A stretch of DNA of 32,959 nucleotides from SIG450 sp045658425 (GCA_045658425.1 JAZOVB010000032.1:1-32959), one strand, 5' to 3'. Counted from the first letter of the stretch, positions 23,699-32,330 are shown. Numbers and translations: made by a program. The notes: generated from the letters alone by a model not told the origin.

Positions 23699-24404
23699 AT
23701 TCAAAAAACTTGGTTGGGTCAACAAATTCTTCATCTTTGATAAGCTCCAGGTGTATATGTCCCGGTTCCATTGCTTCAAAAACTGCTGTTTCTCCTACCC
23801 CGCTTATAACCTGCCCTTTTACCACAGTTTCGCCTTTTTTAACCATTTTATCAGTTGATAAATTTTTATAGATACTCTTATAACCGTTTTTATGATTTAT
23901 TTCAATAACTATTCCCTGCATATAATCGGTGTATACATTTTCTACGACTCCGTCAGCTACCGCCAGAACAGCTTCACTTCTTTTTGCTTCTATATCAATT
24001 CCTTTGTGCACTCTGTAATCATCAAATGTTTTTGAATATACCAGAACATCCCCTGAAAATTCATTTAAAAGCTTACCGCCTACCGGCATAGATATTTTAA
24101 AGTTTTCTTTTATGGGAACAGACATAGTTTCTTCAGCCTTTTCAAAAACACTTTCGTTATTAAAAACAGACTCTTTTTTATCTATATGTTTGATTTCCGG
24201 TTCTTTTACAGGTTCAATTTCCTTTTTTTCAACATTTGCATCATTTCCTGCAACTACAACCGGTGGTGGTGTAAGTGCAGTTATTCTCGCTTTTTGCTCA
24301 CGATAAAATCTTATTCCGAATATTGTTCCGGCTATACCAACACATACAACACACAAAGAAAAAACAATATAATAATTTTTCAATGCTTTTAAAAATTTGT
24401 CCAT
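23697..24404 (-). CDS. spoIIQ: Stage II sporulation protein Q, M23 (LytM) domain
   Basis: A 235-residue forespore membrane protein that, in known spore formers, joins with mother-cell SpoIIIAH across the intermembrane space during engulfment. The start chosen is the ATG at 24404 with AAGGAGG eight bases upstream. It has one membrane helix (about 12-32), a Glu/Lys-rich linker (38-100) and a LytM/M23 domain (about 105-232). The zinc-site residues are kept: His133 and Asp137 in VHKGIDI, and His216/His218 in GHIHLEL. The second catalytic histidine usual in the YxHL loop is replaced by Asn181 (YKNLS). The gene sits 44 bases downstream of spoIID, the order known from Clostridia, which decides the name over a general M23 peptidase. 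Confidence 0.87.
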   Translation of the reverse strand: MDKFLKALKNYYIVFSLCVVCVGIAGTIFGIRFYREQKARITALTPPPVVVAGNDANVEKKEIEPVKEPEIKHIDKKESVFNNESVFEKAEETMSVPIKENFKISMPVGGKLLNEFSGDVLVYSKTFDDYRVHKGIDIEAKRSEAVLAVADGVVENVYTDYMQGIVIEINHKNGYKSIYKNLSTDKMVKKGETVVKGQVISGVGETAVFEAMEPGHIHLELIKDEEFVDPTKFFE

Positions 24405-24448
24405 ATAAACGGCCTCCTTATCTTTTAAAATAAGGATTTCCGTTTTTT

Positions 24449-25456
24449 TCATATATTATTCATAGTTTTTATCTCTACTCCTGAATAATATTTCTTTAAA
24501 ATTTGCTCATAAGTATATCCGTTTTCAGCGGCATAGTTTGCTCCGTACTGACTCATACCTACCCCATGACCATTTCCTGTAACCGAAAAAAGCACACTAT
24601 TATCATCTATCTTAATTTTAAAATTTGAAGAGCGTAAAGAAAATGCACTGCGTATTTGTGTACCTTTGAATTCTCCTGTCCCCACACAGATGCTTTTAAC
24701 ACTGCCTGATTCATTATATATAATATCGCCAATCCATTTTTGAGGATTTTTGTCAAATTCAACACTGTAATCAAGACTTTTTATTTTATTTTTGAACTCT
24801 TCGCAAGACACACTGACCTCCGAAGTATATCTTGGTGATTTTTCTTCTCCCTCACTTACAACACTTCTGAGATACGGAAGCGGATTTTGCCAGACATCCT
24901 CGGAATTTTCAGTTTTACCACTGCTTGTAGAGTGAAAAACAGCGGATATTGGTTCATCATTATAGGTTACTATTTGCCCCTTTGTTTCGAGAACAGCTCT
25001 CTCAATTTTATGCCTGTAAGTTTTATCCCACTCAATCCCCCATTTAAGTCTTGCATCTTCGTCTGTCATATACGCTTTGCAATGAGTTGAATCTGTACAT
25101 ACAGTTGCATTTTTATGCTGTTCGTTTTCAAACCCCTGCCTGTTAATTATATAAGTTCGTGCCGCAACAGCCTGTGCTTTCAAAGCTTCAAAATTAAAAG
25201 AAGGAGGCATTTCGGCCGGCACTACACCTTCTAAATATTCCTCTAAATCAACAGTGTTTATTTCGCCTGTTTTATGAAATAATACAGTTATCATTGTTTC
25301 ATTTTCATCTTTTTTAACTTCAGCTTCACGTTTTTCAATACCTTTAACATTTTGCCCTGAAAACATTGAACTTAAAGTAATTACCAAAAGCAAAATACAT
25401 AATGGTATAAAAAATATTAAGTATTTTTTTGAAATATTACTTTTATTTTTTTTCAT
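24449..25456 (-). CDS. spoIID: Stage II sporulation protein D (SpoIID lytic transglycosylase)
   Basis: A 335-residue membrane-anchored glycan-cutting enzyme of the engulfment machinery, made in the mother cell in known species. It has a basic N-terminus, one helix (about 11-33), a linker, then the SpoIID domain (about 60-333). Diagnostic phrases are LEEYLEGVVPAEMP, ALKAQAVAARTY, VFHSTSSGKTENSEDVW and the C-terminal GNGHGVGMSQYGA. The ATG at 25456 has an AAAGGTGAT ribosome binding site. The upstream region is shared with the divergent citrate synthase promoter. A sigma-E promoter is expected; the AT-rich sequence gives only weak candidates (such as CATAATAT), so I do not mark one. Confidence 0.95.
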   Translation of the reverse strand: MKKNKSNISKKYLIFFIPLCILLLVITLSSMFSGQNVKGIEKREAEVKKDENETMITVLFHKTGEINTVDLEEYLEGVVPAEMPPSFNFEALKAQAVAARTYIINRQGFENEQHKNATVCTDSTHCKAYMTDEDARLKWGIEWDKTYRHKIERAVLETKGQIVTYNDEPISAVFHSTSSGKTENSEDVWQNPLPYLRSVVSEGEEKSPRYTSEVSVSCEEFKNKIKSLDYSVEFDKNPQKWIGDIIYNESGSVKSICVGTGEFKGTQIRSAFSLRSSNFKIKIDDNSVLFSVTGNGHGVGMSQYGANYAAENGYTYEQILKKYYSGVEIKTMNNI

Positions 25457-25486
25457 TTTTCATCACCTTTTTATTTTATAAAACAA

Positions 25487-25515
25487 TTGACATCAAACAT
25501 ATTATGTTGTATATT
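25487..25515 (+). promoter_or_regulatory. Sigma-A promoter of the citrate synthase gene
   Basis: TTGACA (25487-25492), 17-bp spacer, TATATT (25510-25515). The predicted leader is about 27 bases with AAAGGGTGA as ribosome binding site. It lies in the 92-base space shared with the divergent spoIID gene. Confidence 0.82.
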
Positions 25516-25548
25516 ATATATATATTAAGAAAGGGTGAAAAAATACAT

Positions 25549-26916
25549 ATGGATTTCAGCACAAAAGATAATACAAATAAATATCTTGAAAATTTATCAT
25601 CATTATCTACTCTTCAGGATAAAATCCCCGGAGAAAAATATATTCAATATAATGTTAAAAGAGGCCTTAGAAACAGCAATGGTACAGGTGTGTTGGTAGG
25701 TCTTACTTCTATTGGTGAAGTTAGCGGATATGTTATGCAGGATAATGAAAAAATAGCTACTGATGGTAAACTTTTCTATCGCGGAATTGATATAAACGAT
25801 ATTGTTAAAGATATATCTGAGAATGACAGACACGGTTTTGAAGAAGTTATTTTCTTACTTTTATTCGGTATTCTTCCCGATGAAGAACAACTTAATGATT
25901 TCAAAAAACTTCTTGAAGTTTCAGCTCCGCTTCCCGACGGATTTACCGAGGATACTATTTTAAAAACACCTTGTAAAAATATTATGATAAAGCTTTCAAG
26001 AAGTGTACTTGCACTATACTCCTATGACGAAGATGCAGAAAACAATTCAATTGTAAATATTTTAAAGCAATCTATTGGTCTTATTGCTAAATTCCCCGTT
26101 CTTGCAGCTTACGGATATCAGACAAAAGCACATCATTTTGATAAAAAAAGTCTTTATATTCATTCCACCCAACCGGGATACAGCACTGCACAGAACTTTT
26201 TACATCTGGTAAGACCGGATAATAAATTTACTAAACTTGAAGCAGATATACTCGACCTTATGCTTATTTTACACGCTGAACACGGCGGTGGTAACAACTC
26301 CACATTTACAACTCACGTTGTATCTTCAACAGGTACAGATATATATTCTGCAATAGCGGCGGCAATCGGTTCCCTTAAAGGTTCCAAGCACGGCGGTGCA
26401 AATCTTAAAGTAACATCTATGATTGACGATATAATCGAAAATGTAAAAAATCCATCGGATGACGAAGAATTCAAAAATTATCTTGTAAAAATGCTTAATA
26501 AAGAAGCATTTGACCATTCAGGATTAATCTACGGATTAGGCCACGCCGTTTATACAATATCCGATCCCCGTGCAGTTTTACTTAAGAAAAAAGCCTATGA
26601 ACTGGCAGTAGAAAAGAACGCTCTTGATAAATTCAAAATATTCGAGTCAGTTGAGCGCTTAGGTCCTGTTGCATTTTCAGAGGTAAAAGGCCCCGATAAA
26701 GAAATCTGCGCAAATGTGGATTTATATTCAGGTTTTGTATATCAGATGCTTGACATCCCTATTGAGCTTTGTACACCTCTTTTTGCCGTTTCAAGAATTG
26801 TTGGATGGTGTGCACATATTTTAGAGGAACACATTACAGGCGGAAGAATTATGAGACCTGCATACAAAAATGTAAGTAAACGAATCCCCTACACTAAATT
26901 AAGTGAAAGAAAATAG
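25549..26916 (+). CDS. Citrate synthase
   Basis: A 455-residue enzyme condensing acetyl-CoA and oxaloacetate to citrate. The start is the ATG at 25549; the frame is open further upstream but that part lies on and before the promoter. The catalytic residues match the si-type enzyme: His245 (HAEHGGGNNSTF), His332 (GLGHAVYTISDPRA) and Asp391 (NVDLYSG). SKHGGANLKV (279-288) is also a family motif. The ~80-residue N-terminal extension before YRGIDI is usual for the clostridial group. It stands alone, without aconitase or isocitrate dehydrogenase, so it probably serves glutamate synthesis rather than a full cycle. A 2-methylcitrate synthase activity cannot be excluded. Confidence 0.93.
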   Translation: MDFSTKDNTNKYLENLSSLSTLQDKIPGEKYIQYNVKRGLRNSNGTGVLVGLTSIGEVSGYVMQDNEKIATDGKLFYRGIDINDIVKDISENDRHGFEEVIFLLLFGILPDEEQLNDFKKLLEVSAPLPDGFTEDTILKTPCKNIMIKLSRSVLALYSYDEDAENNSIVNILKQSIGLIAKFPVLAAYGYQTKAHHFDKKSLYIHSTQPGYSTAQNFLHLVRPDNKFTKLEADILDLMLILHAEHGGGNNSTFTTHVVSSTGTDIYSAIAAAIGSLKGSKHGGANLKVTSMIDDIIENVKNPSDDEEFKNYLVKMLNKEAFDHSGLIYGLGHAVYTISDPRAVLLKKKAYELAVEKNALDKFKIFESVERLGPVAFSEVKGPDKEICANVDLYSGFVYQMLDIPIELCTPLFAVSRIVGWCAHILEEHITGGRIMRPAYKNVSKRIPYTKLSERK

Positions 26917-26921
26917 TTTAA

Positions 26922-26954
26922 AATTACTGTACAGTATTTTGCTGTACAGTAATT
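26922..26954 (+). terminator. Hairpin after the citrate synthase gene
   Basis: A 13-bp perfect stem (26922-26934 with 26942-26954, AATTACTGTACAG and its complement) with a 7-nt loop starts 6 bases past the stop codon. The tail GTTATATTTTA is only moderately T-rich, so termination may be partial and the ABC-F gene could receive read-through. Confidence 0.65.
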
Positions 26955-26985
26955 GTTATATTTTATAGAAAAAAGGAAATAAATT

Positions 26986-28863
26986 ATGATACTTGAAGCT
27001 AAGGACTTACTAAAAACCTATTCGGGCGAAACAATACTCAGCGAAATCAATTTAAAAATTGAAAATACTGACAGAATCGGACTTATCGGTATAAATGGTT
27101 GCGGTAAGACTACTCTGCTTAATATTCTTGCAGGTGAACTTTCTTTTGACGAAGGAGAAATCAATTACCACAGCAAAAATATTGGATATTTAAAACAAAA
27201 TCCGGTATTTGATACCGACAAAACAATAATTGAAGAGATGAATTCGGTTTTCAGTGAGCTTTTTGATATAGAAAACGAACTCAAAGAGTTATGTAAAGAA
27301 ATTTCCTTTACAAAAGACGAAGGAGAATTGTCTGTATTAAACAGTAAATATTCAAGACTCCAAACATACTTTGAAGCGAAAGACGGATACAATATCAATG
27401 TTAAAATTAATACTGTTTTAAACGGAATGGGATTTTCGGATAAAGACTATGAAATGCAGGTAAATAAACTTTCCGGCGGAGAAAAAACAAGACTTGCATT
27501 ATGTAAATTACTTTTAAAAGAACCTGAGTTGCTCATTCTTGACGAGCCTACAAATCACCTTGACTTCAAAACGTTAAAATGGCTGGAAGAATATCTTTCG
27601 GGTTATAAAGGTGCTATATTAATGGTATCTCACGACAGATATTTTCTTGATAAAACCGTAACATCAGTTTGCGAAATATATAAAGGTAAGATAAAAAGAT
27701 ACCAGGGAAACTATACTCAATTTGCCCAAATCAAAAAAAATATGATTACATTTCTCACCAAAGAGTATGAGAAACAGCAAAATGAGATACAGTCTTTACA
27801 GGAATATATTGATAAAAACCGTGCAAGAGCTTCTACGGCAAAAAGTGCAAAAAGCCGTGAAAAAGCACTTGAAAGACTTGAAATTATAGAAAACCCAAAA
27901 GAATACTTAAAGACTATCTCCCTTTCCTTCCCCTTTGATTTCGATCCATCATTTGAGTTATTAGAGGTGGAGGATTTGTCCCTATATGCCGGTGAAAACC
28001 CGCTGGTGGAAAAAGTAAATTTCAGTGTAAAACGCGGAGAAAAAATTGCAATTGTAGGTGCAAATGGAATTGGTAAAACAACCTTTTTAAAAGCACTTAT
28101 TGGAAAAGGAATTTCAAATGGTAAAATAAAATGGGGCAGAAACTTAAAAACATCTTACTTTGAACAGGAAAATACTCTTCTTGATGATAATAACACAGTT
28201 TTAAGAGAGGTTATGGATAAAGGTCTTGTAGCCTATGAATCCGATGCAAGAAACGCTCTTGCAAGACTTCTCATTACCGGCGAGGATGTGTTTAAAAGAG
28301 TGGGAATGTTAAGCGGAGGCGAAAAAGCAAAACTTAAATTTACTCTTATGGTTTTAAAAAGAGGCAATATTCTTATTCTTGACGAACCTACCAATCATCT
28401 TGATTTATCGTCAAAAGAAATTCTGGATGAAGCACTGAAAGATTTCAAAGGAACTATTATTATGGTTTCCCACGACCGTTATCTTCTTAATAAAGTTCCA
28501 ACTAAAATAGCAGAATTAACAAAGGATGGTTTTGCATTTTACGAGGGTAATTACGACTATTACCTTGAAAAAAGAACCGAGAAACCAAAAGAAATAACAA
28601 TTAAGCAGGAAACTGAAGAAAAAACGGTATACTACCGTTCTAAAAAAGACCGTGCAAATGAGGTAAAAATAAAAAAACTTATTGCAAAAACTGAAGAAGA
28701 AATTTCAGCCATTGAAGAAGCTATTGAAACTCTTACAAAAGAAATATCCTCTAATGAAATTGCATCGGATTACGAGCTTTTAAATCAAAAATGCAACGAA
28801 CTTGAAGCTCTTAAAGAAGAGCTTAACGAAAAATATGCAGTATGGGAAGAACTTAATATGTAA
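26986..28863 (+). CDS. ABC-F family ATPase (ribosome-associated type)
   Basis: A 625-residue soluble protein with two ABC ATPase domains and no membrane helices. The first domain has Walker A GINGCGKTT (35-43), LSGGEKTRLAL and LILDEPTNHLDF. The linker (about 240-310) contains the ABC-F basic helical stretch RARASTAKSAKSREKALERLE. The second domain has GANGIGKTTF, LSGGEKAKLKF and LILDEPTNHLDLSS. The last ~70 residues are a charged coiled coil like the Uup/YdiF C-terminal domain. ABC-F proteins act on the ribosome in translation; this architecture is the housekeeping kind, and nothing here points to antibiotic resistance specifically. Confidence 0.94.
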   Translation: MILEAKDLLKTYSGETILSEINLKIENTDRIGLIGINGCGKTTLLNILAGELSFDEGEINYHSKNIGYLKQNPVFDTDKTIIEEMNSVFSELFDIENELKELCKEISFTKDEGELSVLNSKYSRLQTYFEAKDGYNINVKINTVLNGMGFSDKDYEMQVNKLSGGEKTRLALCKLLLKEPELLILDEPTNHLDFKTLKWLEEYLSGYKGAILMVSHDRYFLDKTVTSVCEIYKGKIKRYQGNYTQFAQIKKNMITFLTKEYEKQQNEIQSLQEYIDKNRARASTAKSAKSREKALERLEIIENPKEYLKTISLSFPFDFDPSFELLEVEDLSLYAGENPLVEKVNFSVKRGEKIAIVGANGIGKTTFLKALIGKGISNGKIKWGRNLKTSYFEQENTLLDDNNTVLREVMDKGLVAYESDARNALARLLITGEDVFKRVGMLSGGEKAKLKFTLMVLKRGNILILDEPTNHLDLSSKEILDEALKDFKGTIIMVSHDRYLLNKVPTKIAELTKDGFAFYEGNYDYYLEKRTEKPKEITIKQETEEKTVYYRSKKDRANEVKIKKLIAKTEEEISAIEEAIETLTKEISSNEIASDYELLNQKCNELEALKEELNEKYAVWEELNM

Positions 28864-28880
28864 ACATTTTGTTAAAACGA

Positions 28881-28909
28881 TTGACAAGACTTCCTTAAAA
28901 TGAGATAAT
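28881..28909 (+). promoter_or_regulatory. Sigma-A promoter of the DUF1385-prmC unit
   Basis: TTGACA (28881-28886), 17-bp spacer, GATAAT (28904-28909). The predicted transcript start near 28916 lies past the upstream in-frame ATG at 28913, which supports the start at 28943 for DUF1385. Confidence 0.8.
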
Positions 28910-28942
28910 ACAATGGAATACACAAAATGCGAGGTGACAATT

Positions 28943-29890
28943 ATGAGTAAAGAAATAAAACCAACAAGTGTAGGCGGCCAGGCCGTTATTGAAGGTGTTA
29001 TGATGCGAGGTACAAAAGACATCGCAACTGCGGTTAGATGTCCTGACGGTCATATCGAAATCGAAAAAAAACCGATTAATCTTTTAAGTGTAAAATGGAA
29101 AATAAATAAAATACCCATATTAAGAGGTGTATTTTCTTTTTTTGAATCATTATATACAGGAGTCAGCTGTCTTATGTTCTCTGCCAAATTCTTTGAAGAT
29201 GAGGAAGAAAATCCTGAAAAAATGTCAAAATTTGAAAAATGGTTGATGGAAAAATACGGAGACAAGCTTTTGACAGTTGTTATGTATCTTTCAGTACTGT
29301 TCTCTCTTGTTATCGGAATAGGATTATTTATGCTTTTACCCAACTTTCTTGCGGGACTTTTAAAAATACCATTCCCTGAAATGAGCACAGTATTGTTAAA
29401 TGTTGTGGAAAGTACGGTTAAGATGGCTATTTTCCTGTTATATTTGTTCCTTGTTTCACAAATGAATGACATAAAAAGAGTATTCATGTATCACGGTGCA
29501 GAACACAAATCAATTTTCTGCTATGAACACGGCGATGAGCTTACCGTTGAAAATGTTAAAAAATATACAAGATTTCACCCAAGATGCGGTACAAGCTTTT
29601 TAGTACTTGTTATGATTGTAAGTATTCTTGTATTCTCTTGTATTTCCTGGGATTCTTTATATTTGAGAATTATATACAGACTATTACTATTACCTGTTGT
29701 TGCAGGTCTTTCCTATGAGCTTATAAAATTCGCCGGAAAATACGATAATATTGTTACAAGAATCATTTCAAAACCTGGAGTATGGCTTCAGCATCTTACA
29801 ACAAAAGAGCCTGATGACAGTCAGATTGAGGTAGCACTTACCGCCCTCAAGGCTGTTATTTCCCAAAACAGAGAAGATGACAAATGGTAA
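28943..29890 (+). CDS. DUF1385 membrane protein (YqhQ-like)
   Basis: A 315-residue protein of the DUF1385 family. The ATG at 28943 has a GAGGTGA ribosome binding site and directly precedes the family start KPTSVGGQAVIEGVMMRG. Conserved later are RGVFSFFESLYTG, the histidine-rich MYHGAEHKSIFCYEH (a likely metal site), and RFHPRCGTSFL. Helices are predicted at about 102-128, 140-160, 206-228 and 230-250. The function is unknown, though the family is often described as a predicted metal-dependent enzyme. It overlaps prmC by 7 bases, a neighbourhood conserved in Clostridia. Confidence 0.9.
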   Translation: MSKEIKPTSVGGQAVIEGVMMRGTKDIATAVRCPDGHIEIEKKPINLLSVKWKINKIPILRGVFSFFESLYTGVSCLMFSAKFFEDEEENPEKMSKFEKWLMEKYGDKLLTVVMYLSVLFSLVIGIGLFMLLPNFLAGLLKIPFPEMSTVLLNVVESTVKMAIFLLYLFLVSQMNDIKRVFMYHGAEHKSIFCYEHGDELTVENVKKYTRFHPRCGTSFLVLVMIVSILVFSCISWDSLYLRIIYRLLLLPVVAGLSYELIKFAGKYDNIVTRIISKPGVWLQHLTTKEPDDSQIEVALTALKAVISQNREDDKW

Positions 29891-30735
29891 AAACAGTTTA
29901 CGAAGCACTTAACTTTGGCTTTTCAAGATTAACCGAAGCAAAAACGGAAAGTGCGTTAATTGATGCTCAACTTTTATTGTGTCACATATTAAAATGCGAT
30001 AAAGGGTATCTTACAGTTCATAAAAATGACGAAATATCAGCCATTGCGTTTAAAGAATATGCAGACTTGATTGAAAAAAGAGCAAAAAAAATGCCTGTTA
30101 AGTATATAACAGGGATATGTGAATTTTATTCTCTTGAATTTATGGTGGACGAGAATGTACTTATTCCCCGCCCTGATACCGAAATAATAATTGACACAGC
30201 TTTAAAAGAGATAAATACAAATAAAAATTTAAAAATTCTTGACTTATGTTCAGGTTCAGGTTGTATAGGAATAACTCTTGCAACGCTATATAAAAATAGT
30301 CAGGTTACTTTGGTGGAATTATCAGATGGTGCTATTACGGTTTCACAAAAAAACATCGCAAAGCATCAGCTTGAAAACCGAATAAAAATTAAAAAAAAGG
30401 ATATTCTAACAGAAACAATTAAGGACGAATTTGATATAATCGTTTCCAATCCGCCTTATATCAACGAGGAAGATTATGATAAACTGGAAGACGATGTAAA
30501 AAACTACGAGCCCGAAATGGCGCTTGTTTCCCGCCAGGATGAATATAAGTTCTATAAAAGGATTATAGATGAATATTCCAAAAATCTTTCCAAAAACGGA
30601 ATTTTGCTTCTTGAAATGGGATATAATCAAAGTGAATACTTGACACAATACGCATTAAACTCTCAAAAATTTCAGGAAGTATCTGTAACAAAAGATTTAT
30701 CGGGAATAAACAGAGTTTTATGCCTAAAAAAATAA
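29884..30735 (+). CDS. prmC: Peptide chain release factor glutamine methyltransferase
   Basis: A 283-residue SAM-dependent methyltransferase that modifies the glutamine of the GGQ motif in release factors RF1 and RF2. It has an N-terminal helical substrate-binding domain (1-75) and a Rossmann methyltransferase domain with LDLCSGSGCIGI (119-130) as the SAM loop and the glutamine-binding NPPY (189-192). The IPRPDTE motif (94-100) is also typical. Its start overlaps the DUF1385 stop. prfA, the usual neighbour and substrate gene, is not next to it here; a rubredoxin gene follows instead. Confidence 0.95.
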   Translation: MVKTVYEALNFGFSRLTEAKTESALIDAQLLLCHILKCDKGYLTVHKNDEISAIAFKEYADLIEKRAKKMPVKYITGICEFYSLEFMVDENVLIPRPDTEIIIDTALKEINTNKNLKILDLCSGSGCIGITLATLYKNSQVTLVELSDGAITVSQKNIAKHQLENRIKIKKKDILTETIKDEFDIIVSNPPYINEEDYDKLEDDVKNYEPEMALVSRQDEYKFYKRIIDEYSKNLSKNGILLLEMGYNQSEYLTQYALNSQKFQEVSVTKDLSGINRVLCLKK

Positions 30736-30759
30736 AAGAAATATAAAAGAAGAATTATT

Positions 30760-30918
30760 ATGAAGTATGTATGCACTGTGTGCGGATATGTTTATGACGA
30801 AACAATTGGAGAACCTGAAAACGGAATCTCCGCAGGAACTAAATGGGAAGATGTTCCCGAAGATTTCGTTTGTCCGTTATGCGGAGTAGGTAAAGACGAT
30901 TTTACAAAAGAAGACTAA
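30760..30918 (+). CDS. Rubredoxin
   Basis: A 52-residue one-iron redox protein. The two metal-binding pairs are clear: CTVCG at residues 5-9 (Cys5, Cys8) and CPLCG at 38-42 (Cys38, Cys41), with the conserved core GYVYDE, GTKWEDVPEDF and VGKDDF between and after. The length is standard. It starts 24 bases after prmC with a weak ribosome binding site (AGAAG) and lies 61 bases before the flavodiiron protein gene, its expected electron acceptor. Confidence 0.96.
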   Translation: MKYVCTVCGYVYDETIGEPENGISAGTKWEDVPEDFVCPLCGVGKDDFTKED

Positions 30919-30921
30919 TTT

Positions 30922-30946
30922 TAAAGCAGGGGTTTCCCCTGCTTTA
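30922..30946 (+). terminator. Hairpin between rubredoxin and flavodiiron protein genes
   Basis: An 11-bp perfect stem (30922-30932 with 30936-30946, TAAAGCAGGGG/CCCCTGCTTTA) with a TTT loop lies 3 bases past the rubredoxin stop. The following sequence TTCCGATTT is a poor T-tract, so this may be a partial terminator or an mRNA processing/stability element that sets different levels of the two proteins. Confidence 0.6.
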
Positions 30947-30979
30947 TTCCGATTTAAAAATACAAAGGAGAAATTTCAA

Positions 30980-32134
30980 ATGCAAATTACAGATAACATT
31001 TATTACATAGGAATAAATGATAAAAATATAGATTTATTCGAAGGTCAGTATAAGGTTAAAAATGGTATGGCGTATAATTCATACGTTATTATGGATGAAA
31101 AAATCGCTATTTTTGATACCGTTGAAAAATCTTTTGGCAAGGAATGGATTTCAAATATAGGAAATGTATTGCAAGGTAAAAAACCTGATTATCTGATTAT
31201 TCAACATATGGAGCCTGACCATTCCGCAAACATAGACAAGTTTATGGAGATGTATCCAGAAGCAACAATCGTATCAGGTACAAAATCCTTCCCTATGATA
31301 AAGCAATTCTTCGGAACTGATTACAACGACAGGATGATTGCAGTAAACGAGGGAGACACACTTGAACTCGGTACTCATACGCTTACTTTCATAAATGCAC
31401 CTATGGTTCATTGGCCCGAGGTTATTATGACCTATGAAGCAAATACAAAAACATTATTTTCCGCTGATGGTTTCGGTAAATTCGGAACTATTGATACAAA
31501 CGAAGAATGGATAGACGAGGCCAGACGCTACTATATCGGCATTGTGGGGAAATTCGGTGTGCAGGTTCAAAATGTACTTAAGAAAGCAGCAAATCTTCAA
31601 ATAGAGCGAATTTGCTCCTTACACGGTCCCGTATTAACTGACAACCTCGGATATTATATTGATTTATATGATAAATGGTCATCATATACCCCTGAAGAAG
31701 ACGGCGTTTTAATAGCATACAGTTCTGTTTACGGTAACACCGAAGAAGCAGTTATGCTTTTAAAATCCGAGCTTGATAAACTTAATTATAAAAATATATC
31801 GGTTATAAATCTTGCAAGATATGATATTCACGAGGCCGTGGCTCAGGCTTTTAAATACAGTAAAATGATACTTGCCTCCACAACATACAATGGCGGATTG
31901 TTCCCTTGTATGAAGGAATTTTTAAATCATCTTACCGAAAGAAGCTATAAAAACAGAAAAGTTGGTATTATAGAAAACGGAAGCTGGGCTGCAACTGTTG
32001 ATAAGAATATTAAGAAAGTATTAGAAGCATCCGTGGGAATAACTTATTTTAATACTACGGTTTCCATTAAATCAAAAGCAAATGACACTAATATTGAACA
32101 AATTAAAAATCTTGCAAAAGAAATTTGTGAATAG
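30980..32134 (+). CDS. fprA: Flavodiiron protein (FprA-type O2/NO reductase)
   Basis: A 384-residue cytoplasmic enzyme that reduces O2 to water or NO to N2O, protecting anaerobes. The N-terminal metallo-beta-lactamase-like domain holds the di-iron ligands His76, Glu78, Asp80 and His81 (HMEPDH), His144 (VHWPE), Asp163 (SADGFG) and His215 (SLHGP). The flavodoxin domain (about 241-384) has the FMN loop AYSSVYGNTEEA. The ATG at 30980 has AAAGGAG upstream. Electrons probably come from the rubredoxin encoded just before it. No extra C-terminal rubredoxin or reductase domain is fused, so it is the class A architecture. Confidence 0.95.
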   Translation: MQITDNIYYIGINDKNIDLFEGQYKVKNGMAYNSYVIMDEKIAIFDTVEKSFGKEWISNIGNVLQGKKPDYLIIQHMEPDHSANIDKFMEMYPEATIVSGTKSFPMIKQFFGTDYNDRMIAVNEGDTLELGTHTLTFINAPMVHWPEVIMTYEANTKTLFSADGFGKFGTIDTNEEWIDEARRYYIGIVGKFGVQVQNVLKKAANLQIERICSLHGPVLTDNLGYYIDLYDKWSSYTPEEDGVLIAYSSVYGNTEEAVMLLKSELDKLNYKNISVINLARYDIHEAVAQAFKYSKMILASTTYNGGLFPCMKEFLNHLTERSYKNRKVGIIENGSWAATVDKNIKKVLEASVGITYFNTTVSIKSKANDTNIEQIKNLAKEICE

Positions 32135-32330
32135 AAATAACCCCTCTATAATTGCATATTTAAGATTAAGACCTTCTCCACCTGACGGAAACAGAATTTT
32201 GTATTCAGGGGTTAATTTATCACCGGAAAGATTAATACTACAACCTTCAAGTGTAATATTTACATTTGCGTCAGCCCCTGATGTAATAGAGGTTGCACTG
32301 ATAATTGTGTCCATATAAGTATTATTTAAA
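32135..32330. other. Gene-free stretch with an unsupported minus-strand frame
   Basis: About 200 bases between fprA and the following hairpin. The minus strand is open here (an 80-residue frame from an ATG at 32314 down into the fprA end), with a beta-rich phrase NVNITLEGCSINLSG reminiscent of parallel beta-helix repeats. There is no ribosome binding site and it overlaps fprA by more than 60 bases, so I do not call a gene. A spaced inverted repeat AACCCCT (32139-32145) with AGGGGTT (32207-32213) is also present. It may be a decayed gene or fprA 3' untranslated sequence. Confidence 0.35.

Noticed and set aside
26986..28863. ABC-F protein as an antibiotic-resistance determinant
   Set aside because: The architecture with a C-terminal coiled coil is the housekeeping Uup/YdiF kind, and there is no attenuator-type leader or mobile context.
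28926..28931. ATGCGA half-site in front of DUF1385 as a third operator
   Set aside because: Only one half of the palindrome is present and it sits at a ribosome binding site, so it is best explained by chance.
29050..29487. 145-residue minus-strand open frame
   Set aside because: Antisense to the conserved DUF1385 gene and without support.
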